Part shown: one piece after another, positions 42,115-52,022 of the stretch
Layout: each line of letters opens with the position of its first letter
Numbering within the stretch: the first letter of the stretch is position 1
From: Paraburkholderia sp. NMBU_R16
Lineage (GTDB): Bacteria; Pseudomonadota; Gammaproteobacteria; Burkholderiales; Burkholderiaceae
Assembly (NCBI RefSeq): GCF_013282575.1
Contig: NZ_JAAAYE010000004.1
Coordinates: 124,001-188,000, forward strand
DNA: 64,000 nucleotides
Direction: 5' to 3'
Translations under genes and position numbers: made by a program
Notes under the pieces: model-generated
What the model was told of the DNA's origin: nothing
Database searches by the model: none
What the model saw: the letters and a program-made list of their open reading frames with translations, nothing else

Positions 42115-42876
42115 ATGGCGGGGCCGCACGGCGGCTTTACCTCTACGCTCTTCGTGCTCGTCGAGCCGAGCCATCCCGGTAACGTGGGCGCGGCGGCGCG
42201 CGCCTTGAAAACCATGGGTTTTTCGCGGCTGGTGCTCGTGGCGCCCCGCGTCGTTCATGTGAAGACGGATGCCGAAGCCATCGCGATGGCGAGCGGCGCG
42301 GACGACGTGCTCGCCTGCGCAACCATCGTTCCAACGCTTGGCGAGGCCCTGGCCGGCGTGCAGTGGTCGGTGGCGCTGACAGCGCGCTCGCGCGAGTACG
42401 GACCGCCGCAGATGGCGCCGCGTACCGCGGCAAGCGAGGCATGTCGTCATACCGCGCAAGGCGATATCGCGTTCGTCTTCGGTAACGAGCGCACCGGGCT
42501 GTCGAACGAACACGTGGAGCGCTGCAGTGCGCTCGCACATATCCCGGCGAATCCCGCCTACAGCTCGCTCAATCTTGCGCAGGCGGTTCAGGTGCTCGCC
42601 TACGAGCTGCGGCTCGCTTATCTTGGCGAGACCGTCGACGTACCGTCGGGCGAGGGGCTCGGTCCGCGCGCGGCGAGCGACGAAATCGAGCGGATGTTCG
42701 TGCATCTGGAGAATGCGCTGATTGCGCTGGAGTTTCTCGATCCGTCGAATCCCAAGAAGCTGATGTCGCGGCTGCGGCGGCTTTTCGCACGCGCGGGCCT
42801 CGAGCGTGAGGAAGTCAATATCGTGCGTGGCATCGCCAAGCACATCTTGCTCAAGACTCCGGGCCCGGGCGACTGA
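42115..42876 (+). CDS. trmJ: tRNA (cytidine/uridine-32-2'-O)-methyltransferase TrmJ
   Basis: A 253-residue SPOUT-class methyltransferase modifying position 32 of tRNA. Knot motifs are LVEPSHPGNVGAAARALKTMG, FGNERTGLSNEHVERC and NPAYSSLNLAQAVQVLAYE. The start ATG 42115 precedes the conserved strand; in-frame codons further up are shadows. Divergent from suhB, as in related genomes. Confidence 0.93.
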   Translation: MAGPHGGFTSTLFVLVEPSHPGNVGAAARALKTMGFSRLVLVAPRVVHVKTDAEAIAMASGADDVLACATIVPTLGEALAGVQWSVALTARSREYGPPQMAPRTAASEACRHTAQGDIAFVFGNERTGLSNEHVERCSALAHIPANPAYSSLNLAQAVQVLAYELRLAYLGETVDVPSGEGLGPRAASDEIERMFVHLENALIALEFLDPSNPKKLMSRLRRLFARAGLEREEVNIVRGIAKHILLKTPGPGD

Positions 42877-42979
42877 CAGCCGCGATCGGGCGGGCTCACC
42901 GAGGCGCGCGGCGTTTCGGCAATGTCCCTGAAACAAACAGGGCGAAAAAGCGCCTCGGGCAAAAAGCGTCGGTTCCCTC

Positions 42980-42985
42980 TACAAT
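42980..42985 (+). promoter_or_regulatory. putative -10 box before cysE
   Basis: TACAAT in the 193-base gap between trmJ and cysE, 85 bases before the cysE ATG. No strong -35 is visible. Two direct repeats lie just downstream. Confidence 0.35.
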
Positions 42986-42993
42986 CGGCCGGT

Positions 42994-43025
42994 CGGTCAT
43001 ATGCAAATCGCCGCCGGTCATATGC
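42994..43025 (+). repeat. two 11-base direct repeats in the cysE leader
   Basis: CGGTCATATGC occurs at 42994-43004 and again, identical, at 43015-43025. The period is 21 bases, two helical turns, and each copy contains the palindrome CATATG. They lie between a putative -10 and the cysE start, a position fit for a repressor or leader control element. Confidence 0.6.
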
Positions 43026-43069
43026 GCGCCTTCGCGCGCCGCGGCCGCGGCTTTTCGAGCGAGCCATTT

Positions 43070-43849
43070 ATGTTCACGAGACTTCGCGAAGACATTGCCT
43101 CCATTCGGGAGCGGGATCCGGCCGCGCGCAGTGCCTGGGAAGTCCTCACGTGTTATCCGGGCTTGCATGCGATCGTGCTGCATCGTGTCGCGCACGTCTG
43201 CTGGCAAGCCGGACGCCGCTTGCTCGCGCGCGCCATTTCGCAGTTCGCCCGCTTTTTGACCGGCATCGAGATTCATCCAGGTGCGACGATCGGTCGACGC
43301 GTTTTCATCGACCACGGGATGGGCGTCGTCATCGGCGAGACCGCCGAGGTAGGGGACGATTGCACGATCTATCAGGGCGTCACGCTCGGCGGCACGATGC
43401 TGACCCGCGGTGCAAAACGGCATCCGACGCTCGAGCGGGGCGTCATCGTGGGCGCCGGTGCCAAGGTACTGGGTGGGTTCACTGTGGGCGCCGAAGCCAA
43501 GATCGGCTCGAATGCGGTCGTCGTCAAACCGGTGCCGGCTGGCGGTACGGCGGTTGGCAATCCGGCCCGCATCGTCGTGGCGGCCGAAGCAAGCCGTACG
43601 GGCGAATGCGCGCCTGAGCGCACCGCGTTTTGCGCCTACGGCATTACGCCGAACGCCGAGGATCCATACTCGCTCGCGCTGCATGGGCTCATCGACCACG
43701 CCGCCAAAGAAAGCCAGCGCGTCGATGAAGTCGTCGCGGCGCTCGAACGTTTGGGCGAGCGTCTGCAGGCGCTCGATGGCGCCGATGGTGCGCTATCTGA
43801 ACTGCGCCGCATCTCCGCGGCGATCGAAGGCAAGGTCGCCCAACCCTGA
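43070..43849 (+). CDS. cysE: serine O-acetyltransferase
   Basis: A 259-residue hexapeptide-repeat acetyltransferase making O-acetylserine for cysteine synthesis. It has [25 protein letters not shown], catalytic His in DHGMG, and the [21 protein letters not shown] signature. The C-terminal 75 residues beyond the beta-helix are longer than usual and predicted helical. ATG 43070 gives [12 protein letters not shown], the family start. Confidence 0.94.
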   Translation: MFTRLREDIASIRERDPAARSAWEVLTCYPGLHAIVLHRVAHVCWQAGRRLLARAISQFARFLTGIEIHPGATIGRRVFIDHGMGVVIGETAEVGDDCTIYQGVTLGGTMLTRGAKRHPTLERGVIVGAGAKVLGGFTVGAEAKIGSNAVVVKPVPAGGTAVGNPARIVVAAEASRTGECAPERTAFCAYGITPNAEDPYSLALHGLIDHAAKESQRVDEVVAALERLGERLQALDGADGALSELRRISAAIEGKVAQP

Positions 43850-43876
43850 GTGAGAGGCGGACGCGGCCAGGCCGCC

Positions 43877-44716
43877 TCAGTCGAGCGGCAATGCCCGAAT
43901 GCCCTCGGCGTCGACGCGCAGGTAGCCGCCGCGCCGTGGGCCGTGATCGAGATCCCAGTCGGGCAGCACCCAGCGGGTGCCTTCTCTTCCCAGGTGGCAC
44001 GCGGGCTTGTGCGTATGGCCATGGATCATCGTGGTGGTCCCGCTTGCCTTGAAAAGCGCCGCCACGCCCTTCGTCGTGACGTCGTAAAGCGGTGACGGCG
44101 GGCGCGTGCGGCCTGCTTCGCTCGATACGCGCATCCGCTCGGCGAGCGCCCGCCGCCATCTGAGCGGCCAGGCCAGGAACAGCAGCTGCGCGGCGCGCCA
44201 ACGCGCGAGCCGACGGAACGTCTGATACTTGTGGTCGGCGGTGCACAACGCATCGCCATGGGCGAGCACGATGCGCGAGCCGAAAGCAGTCATCACGAAC
44301 GGATCGGGCAGCCAGATCGCGCCGGCCGCGCGCATGAAGCGCTTGCCGAGCAGAAAATCCCGATTCCCATGCATGATGTAAAGCGCAATGCCGCGCTCGG
44401 AGAGCGTATGCAGCACCTCGGCGACGCGCGCGGCGAACGGATCGACCCTGAGCATATCGTCGCCGATCCAATACTCGAACAGATCGCCGAGCACGAAGAC
44501 GGAATCCGCACTGTCCGCGGTCATGAGTATGAAGTGCTCGAAGGCGGCGACGGTACGCGGAATGTGCGGACTCAGATGCAGATCGGAGATGAACAGCAGC
44601 GGACGCGGCGCATGGCCGCGCGTATGCCCGTGCTCAGCCGGCACGGTCGATTCGTTGCTGCGGGGCGCCCCGTCTTGACGCGACGAAACGCCCGCACGGA
44701 TGACGCTCGTGTTCAA
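43877..44716 (-). CDS. lpxH: UDP-2,3-diacylglucosamine diphosphatase LpxH
   Basis: A 279-residue peripheral-membrane calcineurin-like phosphoesterase making lipid X for lipid A. Motifs are [42 protein letters not shown] and IHGHTHKP. The start appears to be TTG at 44716, overlapping the ppiB stop; this gives an extra N-terminal segment of about 40 residues over E. coli LpxH, which has low similarity to anything and could be partly untranslated. Order ppiB-lpxH matches E. coli. Confidence 0.92.
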   Translation of the reverse strand: MNTSVIRAGVSSRQDGAPRSNESTVPAEHGHTRGHAPRPLLFISDLHLSPHIPRTVAAFEHFILMTADSADSVFVLGDLFEYWIGDDMLRVDPFAARVAEVLHTLSERGIALYIMHGNRDFLLGKRFMRAAGAIWLPDPFVMTAFGSRIVLAHGDALCTADHKYQTFRRLARWRAAQLLFLAWPLRWRRALAERMRVSSEAGRTRPPSPLYDVTTKGVAALFKASGTTTMIHGHTHKPACHLGREGTRWVLPDWDLDHGPRRGGYLRVDAEGIRALPLD

Positions 44717-45207
44717 TCGACGACGACTGCTTTTTCGATGATGACATCGTCGACGGGGACGTCCTGATGGAAGCCCTTCGAACTCGTCTTCACCTTCTTG
44801 ATCTTCTCGACGATGTCGAGTCCTTCGACGACGCGCCCGAACACCGCGTAACCCCAGCCTTGCGGCGTCGGCGACGAGTGGTTTAGGAAGTCGTTATCGT
44901 TGACGTTGATGAAGAACTGCGCAGTGGCTGAGTGCGGATCGTTCGTCCGAGCCATTGCGACGGACCCCGTCACGTTCTTCAGACCGTTGTTCGCCTCGTT
45001 GGCGATCGGTGCATCGGTCGGCTTTTGCTTCATGCCCGGTTCGAAGCCGCCGCCCTGGATCATGAATCCGTCGATCACGCGGTGAAAGACCGTGTTGTCG
45101 TAGTGTCCCTTCTTCACGTAGGTGAGAAAGTTCTCGACAGTCTTCGGCGCTTTTTCGGCATCGAGTTCGAGCTTGATGACGCCGTGGTTCGTGTGCAATT
45201 CGACCAT
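44713..45207 (-). CDS. ppiB: cytoplasmic peptidyl-prolyl cis-trans isomerase B (cyclophilin)
   Basis: A 164-residue cyclophilin. Active-site segments are [34 protein letters not shown] and [11 protein letters not shown]. No signal peptide. AAGGAATTCATC precedes the ATG. It is the second of two tandem cyclophilin genes. Confidence 0.95.
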   Translation of the reverse strand: MVELHTNHGVIKLELDAEKAPKTVENFLTYVKKGHYDNTVFHRVIDGFMIQGGGFEPGMKQKPTDAPIANEANNGLKNVTGSVAMARTNDPHSATAQFFINVNDNDFLNHSSPTPQGWGYAVFGRVVEGLDIVEKIKKVKTSSKGFHQDVPVDDVIIEKAVVVD

Positions 45208-45265
45208 GATGAATTCCTTCGCTTGAAAAGTGCCGCGCGGCGACCTGCCGGCGGCGGGTGGAGCG

Positions 45266-45847
45266 TTATTTCGAAACGACGCTTGCCGACTCGATGACGA
45301 TCGGTTTTTGCGGCACATCCGCCATCGGGCCGCGCGTCGTGGTGGGAGTGGCCTCGATTTTCTTCACGACGTCCATGCCCGAGACGACCTTGCCGAAGAC
45401 GGCGTAGCCGTTGCCATCCGGTTTCGGATAGTCGAGCCCGTCGTTGTCGACCGTATTGATGAAAAACTGAGCGGTGGCCGAGTTCGGATCGCTCGTGCGC
45501 GCCATCGCAATCGTTCCCGTCGCGTTCTTCAGACCGTTGCGGCTTTCGAGCGGGATCGGCGCACGCGTCGGTTTTTCCTGATAGGCGGTGGTGAAGCCGC
45601 CGCCTTGAATCATGAAGCCGCGAATCACGCGGTGGAAGATCGTGCCGCTGTACTGGCCGGATTTGACGTAGTCGAGAAAGTTCGCGACCGTCTTCGGCGC
45701 CTTGTCGGGATAGAGTTCGACGCGGATATCGCCCTCGCTCGTCTTCAACAGCACTTGCGGGTGCGCGGCGGAAGAAGCCGTTTGCGCGAGCGCGGGCGCA
45801 CTCGCGATCAGAGCGGCGCTGCCTAGCGCCAACCAGAAGCGTTTCAT
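45266..45847 (-). CDS. ppiA: periplasmic peptidyl-prolyl cis-trans isomerase A (cyclophilin)
   Basis: A 193-residue cyclophilin with a cleavable signal peptide (about residues 1-21, ending PALA). The catalytic region [15 protein letters not shown] and [17 protein letters not shown] resembles the adjacent ppiB closely, suggesting tandem duplication with different destinations. ATG 45847 gives [15 protein letters not shown]; four upstream codons are also open. Confidence 0.92.
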   Translation of the reverse strand: MKRFWLALGSAALIASAPALAQTASSAAHPQVLLKTSEGDIRVELYPDKAPKTVANFLDYVKSGQYSGTIFHRVIRGFMIQGGGFTTAYQEKPTRAPIPLESRNGLKNATGTIAMARTSDPNSATAQFFINTVDNDGLDYPKPDGNGYAVFGKVVSGMDVVKKIEATPTTTRGPMADVPQKPIVIESASVVSK

Positions 45848-45883
45848 GAGCATCCTCATGCGTGGAAAAAAGAAATACCGCGC

Positions 45884-46582
45884 TCAGTTCGACGGCGCGA
45901 TGTAAGGGGCGGGCGCAAACGGGCTCGGGGAACCCGTCGTGAGCGGAGGGGCGTCGGGTGCCGCGATCGTCGACGCGGGGACCGCCGTTGCCGCGGCGCG
46001 CGCTATCGGCTTTTTCGCGGCGCGCGGGGCGACGATGCGTTCGATATCGGCAAGGCGCGCGTTCGTTGCGCCGCTCGTGCGGCCGAGCCGTTGCGCGCGC
46101 TTGTAAGCTTCGGCCGACATTCGCAGATAGAGATCGCCCAGGTTCTCGTAGGCAAGTCCATACCCGGGATTCGCCTTGACGGCCGTTTCGAGCGCGACGC
46201 GCGCGTCGTCGTAGCGACCCGCTTTCGCGTAGAGCGCCGCGAGATTGTTGTAAGGCTCCGGCAGTTCGGGGTATGCCTGAGTGAGCTCGACGAATTGCTC
46301 GATGGCTTCGCTATCGCGATTCAAACGTGCGAGTACGGTGCCGCGTTTGAATTTTGCTTGCGCGTCGCGCGGATTCGATGCGATTCGCGTATCGAGCTCG
46401 GAGAGGGCCGCATTCCAATTTTGCGCCGCGATGGACGCGTCGGCTTGCGGCGTCTCGTCGCGCGTCGCGTGCGTGGTTTGCGCATGCGACGCCGTGGCCG
46501 GCAATACCGCGAGAGCAACGCCGAAGAAGGCGATGGCGGCGAGGGCCGCGATGCGCTCGGTGCGGCCGCTTGAAGGTTTCAT
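45884..46582 (-). CDS. TPR-repeat exported protein
   Basis: A 232-residue exported protein. An N-terminal signal sequence (about 1-35, ending ASHAQ) is followed by three TPR units (about 50-150, e.g. PEPYNNLAALYAKAGRYDDARVALETAVKANP) and an Ala/Pro-rich tail. TPRs mediate protein contacts; role unknown. It is upstream of ppiA on the same strand and diverges from cysS. Confidence 0.85.
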   Translation of the reverse strand: MKPSSGRTERIAALAAIAFFGVALAVLPATASHAQTTHATRDETPQADASIAAQNWNAALSELDTRIASNPRDAQAKFKRGTVLARLNRDSEAIEQFVELTQAYPELPEPYNNLAALYAKAGRYDDARVALETAVKANPGYGLAYENLGDLYLRMSAEAYKRAQRLGRTSGATNARLADIERIVAPRAAKKPIARAAATAVPASTIAAPDAPPLTTGSPSPFAPAPYIAPSN

Positions 46583-46597
46583 AGGCTGAGGTCGAGA

Positions 46598-46606
46598 TGT
46601 TATACT
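46598..46606 (+). promoter_or_regulatory. putative extended -10 promoter of cysS
   Basis: TGTTATACT, an extended -10, lies between the divergent TPR gene and cysS. It would give a leader of about 175 bases before the cysS ATG. The -35 is weak. Confidence 0.45.
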
Positions 46607-46786
46607 CCGGCCCATTCTAACAAAACGTTTGCTCGTTTCCTCGAACGGGCGAACGGTCTTCCGCCAGTCGTGGTCGTCCTTGCCCCGATCGCAGTCTGAT
46701 CGCGGCGCCGAGCGGTCACCCGCCCGCCGCGCCGCCTGCGCGTCGCCCATCTCGCGGGGATGGCTCGGGGCTCGCTCATCGTCTCT

Positions 46787-48181
46787 ATGGAATCACTGCG
46801 CATCTACAACACGCTCGCGCGTGACAAGCAAGCTTTCGTGCCGCGCCGTGCAGGCGAAGTACGAATGTACGTCTGCGGGATGACGGTCTACGACTACTGT
46901 CATGTCGGACACGCGCGCGTGATGGTGGTGTTCGATATCGTGCAACGCTGGTTGCGCACGCTCGGATTTCGCGTGACTTATGTTCGCAACATCACCGACA
47001 TCGACGACAAAATCATTCGGCGCGCAGTCGAAAACGGCGAACCGATCAAAGCGTTGACCGACCGCTTCATCGCGGCGATGCACGAGGACGCCGATGCGCT
47101 CGGCGTCGCGCGCCCCGATCTCGAGCCGCGCGCGACCGATCACATTGCGCAGATGCTCGGCATGATCGAGAAGCTCGAGGCCAATGGCTATGCGTATCGC
47201 GCGAAGGATGGCGACGTCAATTACGCGGTGCGCAAGTTCGCACGTTACGGCGCATTGTCGGGCAAGTCTCTCGAAGATCTGCGCGCGGGCGAGCGTGTTG
47301 CCGCGAACGAAGCGAAAGACGATCCGCTCGATTTCGCGCTGTGGAAACGTGCGAAGCCCGAAGAGCCGGCGGATTCCAGCTGGGATTCGGCGTACGGGCG
47401 CGGGCGCCCCGGGTGGCACATCGAATGTTCGGCCATGAGTTGCACGCTGCTCGGCGAACACTTCGATCTGCACGGCGGCGGTCAGGATCTGCAGTTTCCG
47501 CACCACGAGAACGAAATCGCGCAAAGCGAGGGCGCCACCGGGCAGACGTTCGTCAACTACTGGATGCACAACGGGTTCGTTCAGATCGACAACGAGAAGA
47601 TGTCGAAGTCGCTCGGCAACTTCTTTACGATTCGCGATGTTTTGGCGAAGTACGATCCCGAAGTCGTACGGTTTTTCATCGTGCGCGCGCACTATCGTTC
47701 GCCGCTGAATTACAGCGACGTGCACCTCGACGATGCGCGTGCCGCGCTCACGCGCCTTTACACGGCATTGAAGGACGTGAGTCCCGATGGGGCGCCGCTC
47801 GACTGGCATGAAGATCATGCAGCGCGGTTCCGCGCGGCCATGAATGACGACTTCAATACGCCGGTGGCCGTTGCCGTGCTCTTCGAGCTTGCGAACGTCG
47901 TCAATCGCACGCGCGACGCGGCGCTTGCACGGCAATTGCGCGAGCTCGCGCAAACGGTCGGGCTGCTCGGCCGCGAACCGCGCGTATTCCTGCAGCAGGC
48001 GGCGGGCGGTGTTGGACTTGATTTGGACGAAGCGGCAATCGCGGCGAAGATCGCCGAACGTGCCGCTGCGAAGCAGGCGAAAAAGTATGCCGAGGCAGAC
48101 CGGATTCGGGCCGAGTTGCTCGACGCCGGGGTTGCGCTTGAGGACAAACCGGGCGGGATCACCGAGTGGCGCCGCGTATGA
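46787..48181 (+). CDS. cysS: cysteinyl-tRNA synthetase
   Basis: A 464-residue class I synthetase. The zinc Cys and HIGH-type motif lie in [18 protein letters not shown]; other zinc ligands are in ECSAMS and HHENEIAQS; the KMSKS motif is in [13 protein letters not shown] 46787 gives [15 protein letters not shown], the family start. Confidence 0.96.
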   Translation: MESLRIYNTLARDKQAFVPRRAGEVRMYVCGMTVYDYCHVGHARVMVVFDIVQRWLRTLGFRVTYVRNITDIDDKIIRRAVENGEPIKALTDRFIAAMHEDADALGVARPDLEPRATDHIAQMLGMIEKLEANGYAYRAKDGDVNYAVRKFARYGALSGKSLEDLRAGERVAANEAKDDPLDFALWKRAKPEEPADSSWDSAYGRGRPGWHIECSAMSCTLLGEHFDLHGGGQDLQFPHHENEIAQSEGATGQTFVNYWMHNGFVQIDNEKMSKSLGNFFTIRDVLAKYDPEVVRFFIVRAHYRSPLNYSDVHLDDARAALTRLYTALKDVSPDGAPLDWHEDHAARFRAAMNDDFNTPVAVAVLFELANVVNRTRDAALARQLRELAQTVGLLGREPRVFLQQAAGGVGLDLDEAAIAAKIAERAAAKQAKKYAEADRIRAELLDAGVALEDKPGGITEWRRV

Positions 48182-48225
48182 ACGTGCATTGCGCGAAGCG
48201 CTAACCGACTCGTCAGGCAGGAGGC

Positions 48226-49110
48226 ATGATGACAACGGCCAGGAAGGCGCCGGTCAAACGCGGCGTGACAGTGAAGCGCGCGTCGAAAGATGTGTCGAAG
48301 ACGGCGGCGAAGCCGAAGGCACCCGCTGCACGCGGCGCGCGCGCAAAACCCAACGGTGCGTTGACCGAGGAAGGCGGCGTTCAGGCTTTCGAGCGTGGCA
48401 TCGACGACGGCGGTGAGATCGTGCGCAAGACGCGCGCGGGTACGAGCGCTCAGGCGTCGGTGCCGGTCCAGATAGCCGGGCTCGAGCCCGCTGTGACCCG
48501 CCCCGCGTATTGGGACCGCGCGTGTGCCGATCTCGTCAAGCGCGATCGGATTCTCAAGCGCTTGATTCCGAAGTTCGGCCCGGTGCATCTGATCAACGGC
48601 AGCGATCCATTCGTCACGCTCGCGCGTGCCGTGGTCGGGCAGCAAATTTCGGTGCCCGCCGCTCAAGCCGTCTGGCGGCGCATCGAACTCGCATGCCCGA
48701 AACTCGCTCCGCAACAGTTCACCCGCCTCGGGCACGAAAAGCTGACCGGATGCGGGCTGTCGAAGCGCAAATCCGAATATCTGATCGATCTCGCGCAGCA
48801 CTTCGTGTCCGGTGCCCTGCACGTCGACAAATGGATGTCGATGGAGGACGAAGCCGTCATTGCGGAGCTCACGCAGATTCGTGGCATCGGCCGATGGACC
48901 GCCGAGATGTTTCTCATCTTCAATTTGTCGCGCCCGGACGTTTTACCGCTCGACGACCTCGGACTCATTCGCGCGATCAGCGTCAACTATTTCAGCGGCG
49001 AGCCCGTCACGCGCAGCGAAGCACGCGAAGTGGCGGCCAATTGGGAGCCATGGCGTACCGTCGCGACCTGGTACATGTGGCGCAGCCTCGACGCTACGCC
49101 TGAGTCATAA
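48226..49110 (+). CDS. DNA-3-methyladenine glycosylase, AlkA-like
   Basis: A 294-residue base-excision repair glycosylase of the HhH-GPD superfamily. The hairpin is IRGIGRWTAEMFLIF near residue 225 and the catalytic Asp is in PLDDLGLIRA. The N-terminal 80 residues are a Lys/Ala-rich low-complexity extension typical of Burkholderia versions and possibly DNA-binding. Start ATG 48226 or 48229; GCAGGAGG lies just upstream. Confidence 0.88.
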   Translation: MMTTARKAPVKRGVTVKRASKDVSKTAAKPKAPAARGARAKPNGALTEEGGVQAFERGIDDGGEIVRKTRAGTSAQASVPVQIAGLEPAVTRPAYWDRACADLVKRDRILKRLIPKFGPVHLINGSDPFVTLARAVVGQQISVPAAQAVWRRIELACPKLAPQQFTRLGHEKLTGCGLSKRKSEYLIDLAQHFVSGALHVDKWMSMEDEAVIAELTQIRGIGRWTAEMFLIFNLSRPDVLPLDDLGLIRAISVNYFSGEPVTRSEAREVAANWEPWRTVATWYMWRSLDATPES

Positions 49111-49114
49111 AAAG

Positions 49115-49137
49115 CTATCGACGGTTGGTTTCGATAG
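49115..49137. repeat. short inverted repeat between glycosylase gene and accA
   Basis: CTATCGA and TCGATAG around a nine-base loop, directly after the glycosylase stop. On the plus strand it lacks a U tract, so it is at best a weak terminator; on the minus strand it is followed by CTTTTTAT, but no minus-strand gene ends here. Confidence 0.35.
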
Positions 49138-49208
49138 ATTCGAACGATTTTGACGTGGACGGTGGCGGTTAGAATACGCGCTGCCGAAAGCCCCCAGGAT
49201 TGAGACCT

Positions 49209-50180
49209 ATGAAAACGACGTTTCTGGATTTCGAACAGCCCATCGCAGAGCTCGAAGCCAAGATTGAAGAATTACGCTTCGTGCAAGACGATTCGGCTGT
49301 CGACATCTCGGAAGAAATCGAGCGGCTCTCGAAGAAGAGCCAGCAACTGACCAAAGACCTCTACGCCAATCTGACACCCTGGCAGGTTTCGCAGATTGCG
49401 CGGCATCCGCAGCGCCCTTATACGCTCGATTACGTCAACGAGCTTTTCACCGATTTTCACGAACTGCACGGCGATCGCGCGTTCGCGGACGATCAATCGA
49501 TCGTCGGTGGTCTGGCGCGTTTCAACGGTCACCCATGCATGATCATCGGCCATCAGAAGGGGCGCGATACGAAGGAGCGCGCTGCGCGCAACTTCGGTAT
49601 GCCGCGGCCCGAAGGCTATCGTAAGGCCGAACGGCTGATGCGTCTTGCCGAGAAGTTCGGACTCCCGCTTTTCACGTTCATCGATACACCGGGCGCTTAT
49701 CCCGGCGTCGGTGCCGAAGAGCGCGGACAGTCCGAAGCGATCGGCCGCAATCTGTATGTGATGGCGGAGCTGAAGGTGCCCGTGATCGCAACGGTGATTG
49801 GGGAAGGCGGCTCGGGCGGCGCGTTGGCGATCGCCGTTGCCGACAGCGTGCTCATGCTGCAGTTCTCGACCTATTCCGTCATTTCGCCGGAAGGCTGCGC
49901 GTCGATCCTTTGGAAGAGCGCGGCGAAGGCGCCCGAGGCGGCAGAAGCGCTCGGCTTGACGGCGCACCGGCTCAAAGCGCTCGGGCTCATCGACAAAATC
50001 GTCAACGAGCCGCTGGGCGGCGCGCATCGCGATGTGAAGGGCATGGCGGCATTCCTGCGCCGCGCGCTCGCCGATTCGCTGCGGCAGTTCCAGGGCATGA
50101 GCGTTGCGGACCTGCGCGAACGCCGCTACGATCGGCTGATGGCGTATGGCAAATTCAAGGAGACGACGCCCGGCGCTTGA
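49209..50180 (+). CDS. accA: acetyl-CoA carboxylase carboxyltransferase subunit alpha
   Basis: A 323-residue subunit transferring the carboxyl group to acetyl-CoA to form malonyl-CoA. Conserved segments are [37 protein letters not shown] and [20 protein letters not shown] 49209 gives [19 protein letters not shown], the family N-terminus. Order accA-tilS matches E. coli. Confidence 0.96.
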   Translation: MKTTFLDFEQPIAELEAKIEELRFVQDDSAVDISEEIERLSKKSQQLTKDLYANLTPWQVSQIARHPQRPYTLDYVNELFTDFHELHGDRAFADDQSIVGGLARFNGHPCMIIGHQKGRDTKERAARNFGMPRPEGYRKAERLMRLAEKFGLPLFTFIDTPGAYPGVGAEERGQSEAIGRNLYVMAELKVPVIATVIGEGGSGGALAIAVADSVLMLQFSTYSVISPEGCASILWKSAAKAPEAAEALGLTAHRLKALGLIDKIVNEPLGGAHRDVKGMAAFLRRALADSLRQFQGMSVADLRERRYDRLMAYGKFKETTPGA

Positions 50181-50245
50181 GTCGCGCATCGTCATGACAT
50201 TCCGTTTCGAGCGCGTGCGAGCCGCGCGCCTTTCCGACTGAGCCC

Positions 50246-51682
50246 GTGACTTCTCTCGTCGATCCCGCCGCCGAGCGCATCGTTCTGGATGCGCTCGGCG
50301 GTGTGCTTTCGACCGTGCCGGGCGACGCGGCGATCGGTATCGCATTCAGCGGAGGCCTCGATTCCACGGTGCTGCTGGATGCGGCCGTGCGTGTGGCGGG
50401 TCCACAGCGCTGCATCGCGTTGCATGTTCATCACGGCCTGAGCCCGAATGCGGATCGGTGGCTTGCGCATTGCGAGAGCACCGCGCGCGCGCTCGGTGCC
50501 GGTTTCGACGCCACCTATGTCGAAGTGCGTCGGCGGCCCGGAGAGAGTCTCGAAGCGGCTGCGCGCGATGCGCGCTATCGCGCGCTCGACGCCCTGTGTG
50601 CGCTGCATCGCGTATCGATGTTGTGGCTTGCGCATCATGCCGACGATCAGGCGGAGACGGTGCTGCTGCAATTGTTGCGGGGCGCGGGGGTGGCGGGGCT
50701 GGCGGCGATGGCGCCGCATCGCCTTGAAGGGACGGCGACGATCGGGCGTGCGCGTCCTTTTCTTGCATTGCTGCGCGCGCAGCTCGAACGCTATGCGCGT
50801 TCGCGCGAGCTGCGCTGGGTCGAGGACGAATCGAATGCGGACACACGCTATGCGCGCAATGCGCTGCGTCACGATGTCATTCCGGCGCTGACCGTACATT
50901 TCCCGGGTTTTCGTGATGCGCTCGCGAGAACGGCTTCGCATGCGGCGAGCGCGCAACGACTGCTCGACGATCTCGCGCAGATCGATCTGAAGGCAATCGG
51001 AAAGGACGACGGGCGCTCGCTTTCCAGGCGCGCGCTGCTGGCGCTCGACGGCGCCCGGGCGGCGAATGCGATGCGCTGGTGGATGCGTGTGAGTGGGCTG
51101 CCCATACCGTCGGCGGCGCGGTTGAGCGAAATGCTGCGGCAATTGCGCGAGGCGCGCGCCGAGCACGCCATGCGCATCGAGCATGCGGGCTCGCGGCTGC
51201 GGCTTTATCGCGATGCCATCTACTGGGAAAGCGGCGAACCGGGCGTTCATGTCGAGGGGCAGGCGAGCGCATCGATCAAAGAGACGTGCGAGCTCGTGTG
51301 GCGAAACGACGAAGTCTGGCGCTTGCCTCAGTGGCGGGGCACGCTTGTGTTCGAGCCGGTTCCTGCGGGAGAGGCCGGAATCGACACCGTGCCCGAGGCG
51401 CTGCTCGCCAGCGCGCCGCTGACAGCTCGGCCGCGCACCGGGGGAGAGCGCATGCGCCGTGCGCCCGGCGCGCCCGCCCGTACGCTCAAGAATCTCTTTC
51501 AGGAGGCGGGCGTGCCGGCCTGGCAACGCGACGTGCCGCTCATTTATCTCGGAGAGCGGCTGTTGTTCGTCCCGAACCTCGGCATCAACGGCGCATTCGC
51601 GACGGCGCCCGGCGCGTCGGCGAGCGAGCGGGGTGGGCCGCGCCGGCGGCTCGAGTGGCGCGCCGATCTGCTCATTGCCTGA
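50246..51682 (+). CDS. tilS: tRNA(Ile)-lysidine synthase
   Basis: A 478-residue N-type ATP pyrophosphatase that converts C34 to lysidine in the minor tRNA-Ile. The PP-loop is AFSGGLDSTVLLDA near residue 34; the LAHHADDQAETVLLQLLRG segment and C-terminal TilS domains follow. The start is GTG at 50246 with no strong ribosome binding site, so it is a little uncertain. Confidence 0.92.
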   Translation: MTSLVDPAAERIVLDALGGVLSTVPGDAAIGIAFSGGLDSTVLLDAAVRVAGPQRCIALHVHHGLSPNADRWLAHCESTARALGAGFDATYVEVRRRPGESLEAAARDARYRALDALCALHRVSMLWLAHHADDQAETVLLQLLRGAGVAGLAAMAPHRLEGTATIGRARPFLALLRAQLERYARSRELRWVEDESNADTRYARNALRHDVIPALTVHFPGFRDALARTASHAASAQRLLDDLAQIDLKAIGKDDGRSLSRRALLALDGARAANAMRWWMRVSGLPIPSAARLSEMLRQLREARAEHAMRIEHAGSRLRLYRDAIYWESGEPGVHVEGQASASIKETCELVWRNDEVWRLPQWRGTLVFEPVPAGEAGIDTVPEALLASAPLTARPRTGGERMRRAPGAPARTLKNLFQEAGVPAWQRDVPLIYLGERLLFVPNLGINGAFATAPGASASERGGPRRRLEWRADLLIA

Positions 51683-52022
51683 GCGTGCAGCGGGCCGCCG
51701 CCGCGCTCGCGCTTGTCTTTTATGCCCTGATCTAGTACGCTCGAACGCTTGTCCGCCCCGCTTTTGCACCCGCTTTTTGCAGTCAGTGCGCTTTCACGCG
51801 AACGCTGCATTTTGCCGTGCGGCGGCGCGCGCGGCGCGTCGTGCCCCCCAACCCGGTGTGTGCACTTCGGGTCTGCCGCGCGGCCCGGCGTACAACAACG
51901 CCACTCTCCACCGCCATCTTTCGTCGTCGTCGAGCGCTCACGAGGCCGCGTGACCGAACGGCATGTTCGCGGGTGCATCTTGGGGCGCGTCGGCGCGATT
52001 TCTCTTCTAGTTCAGAACGACA
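51683..52022. other. 340-base gap between tilS and lysC
   Basis: No supported gene. It presumably contains the lysC promoter and leader. I looked for a lysine riboswitch or leader peptide and recognised neither; no convincing -10/-35 pair stands out. The sequence just before the lysC ATG (TTCAGAACGACA) lacks a clear ribosome binding site. Confidence 0.5.

Noticed and set aside
51683-52022. Lysine riboswitch upstream of lysC
   Set aside because: No lysine riboswitch core elements were recognised, and this riboswitch class is not usual in betaproteobacteria.
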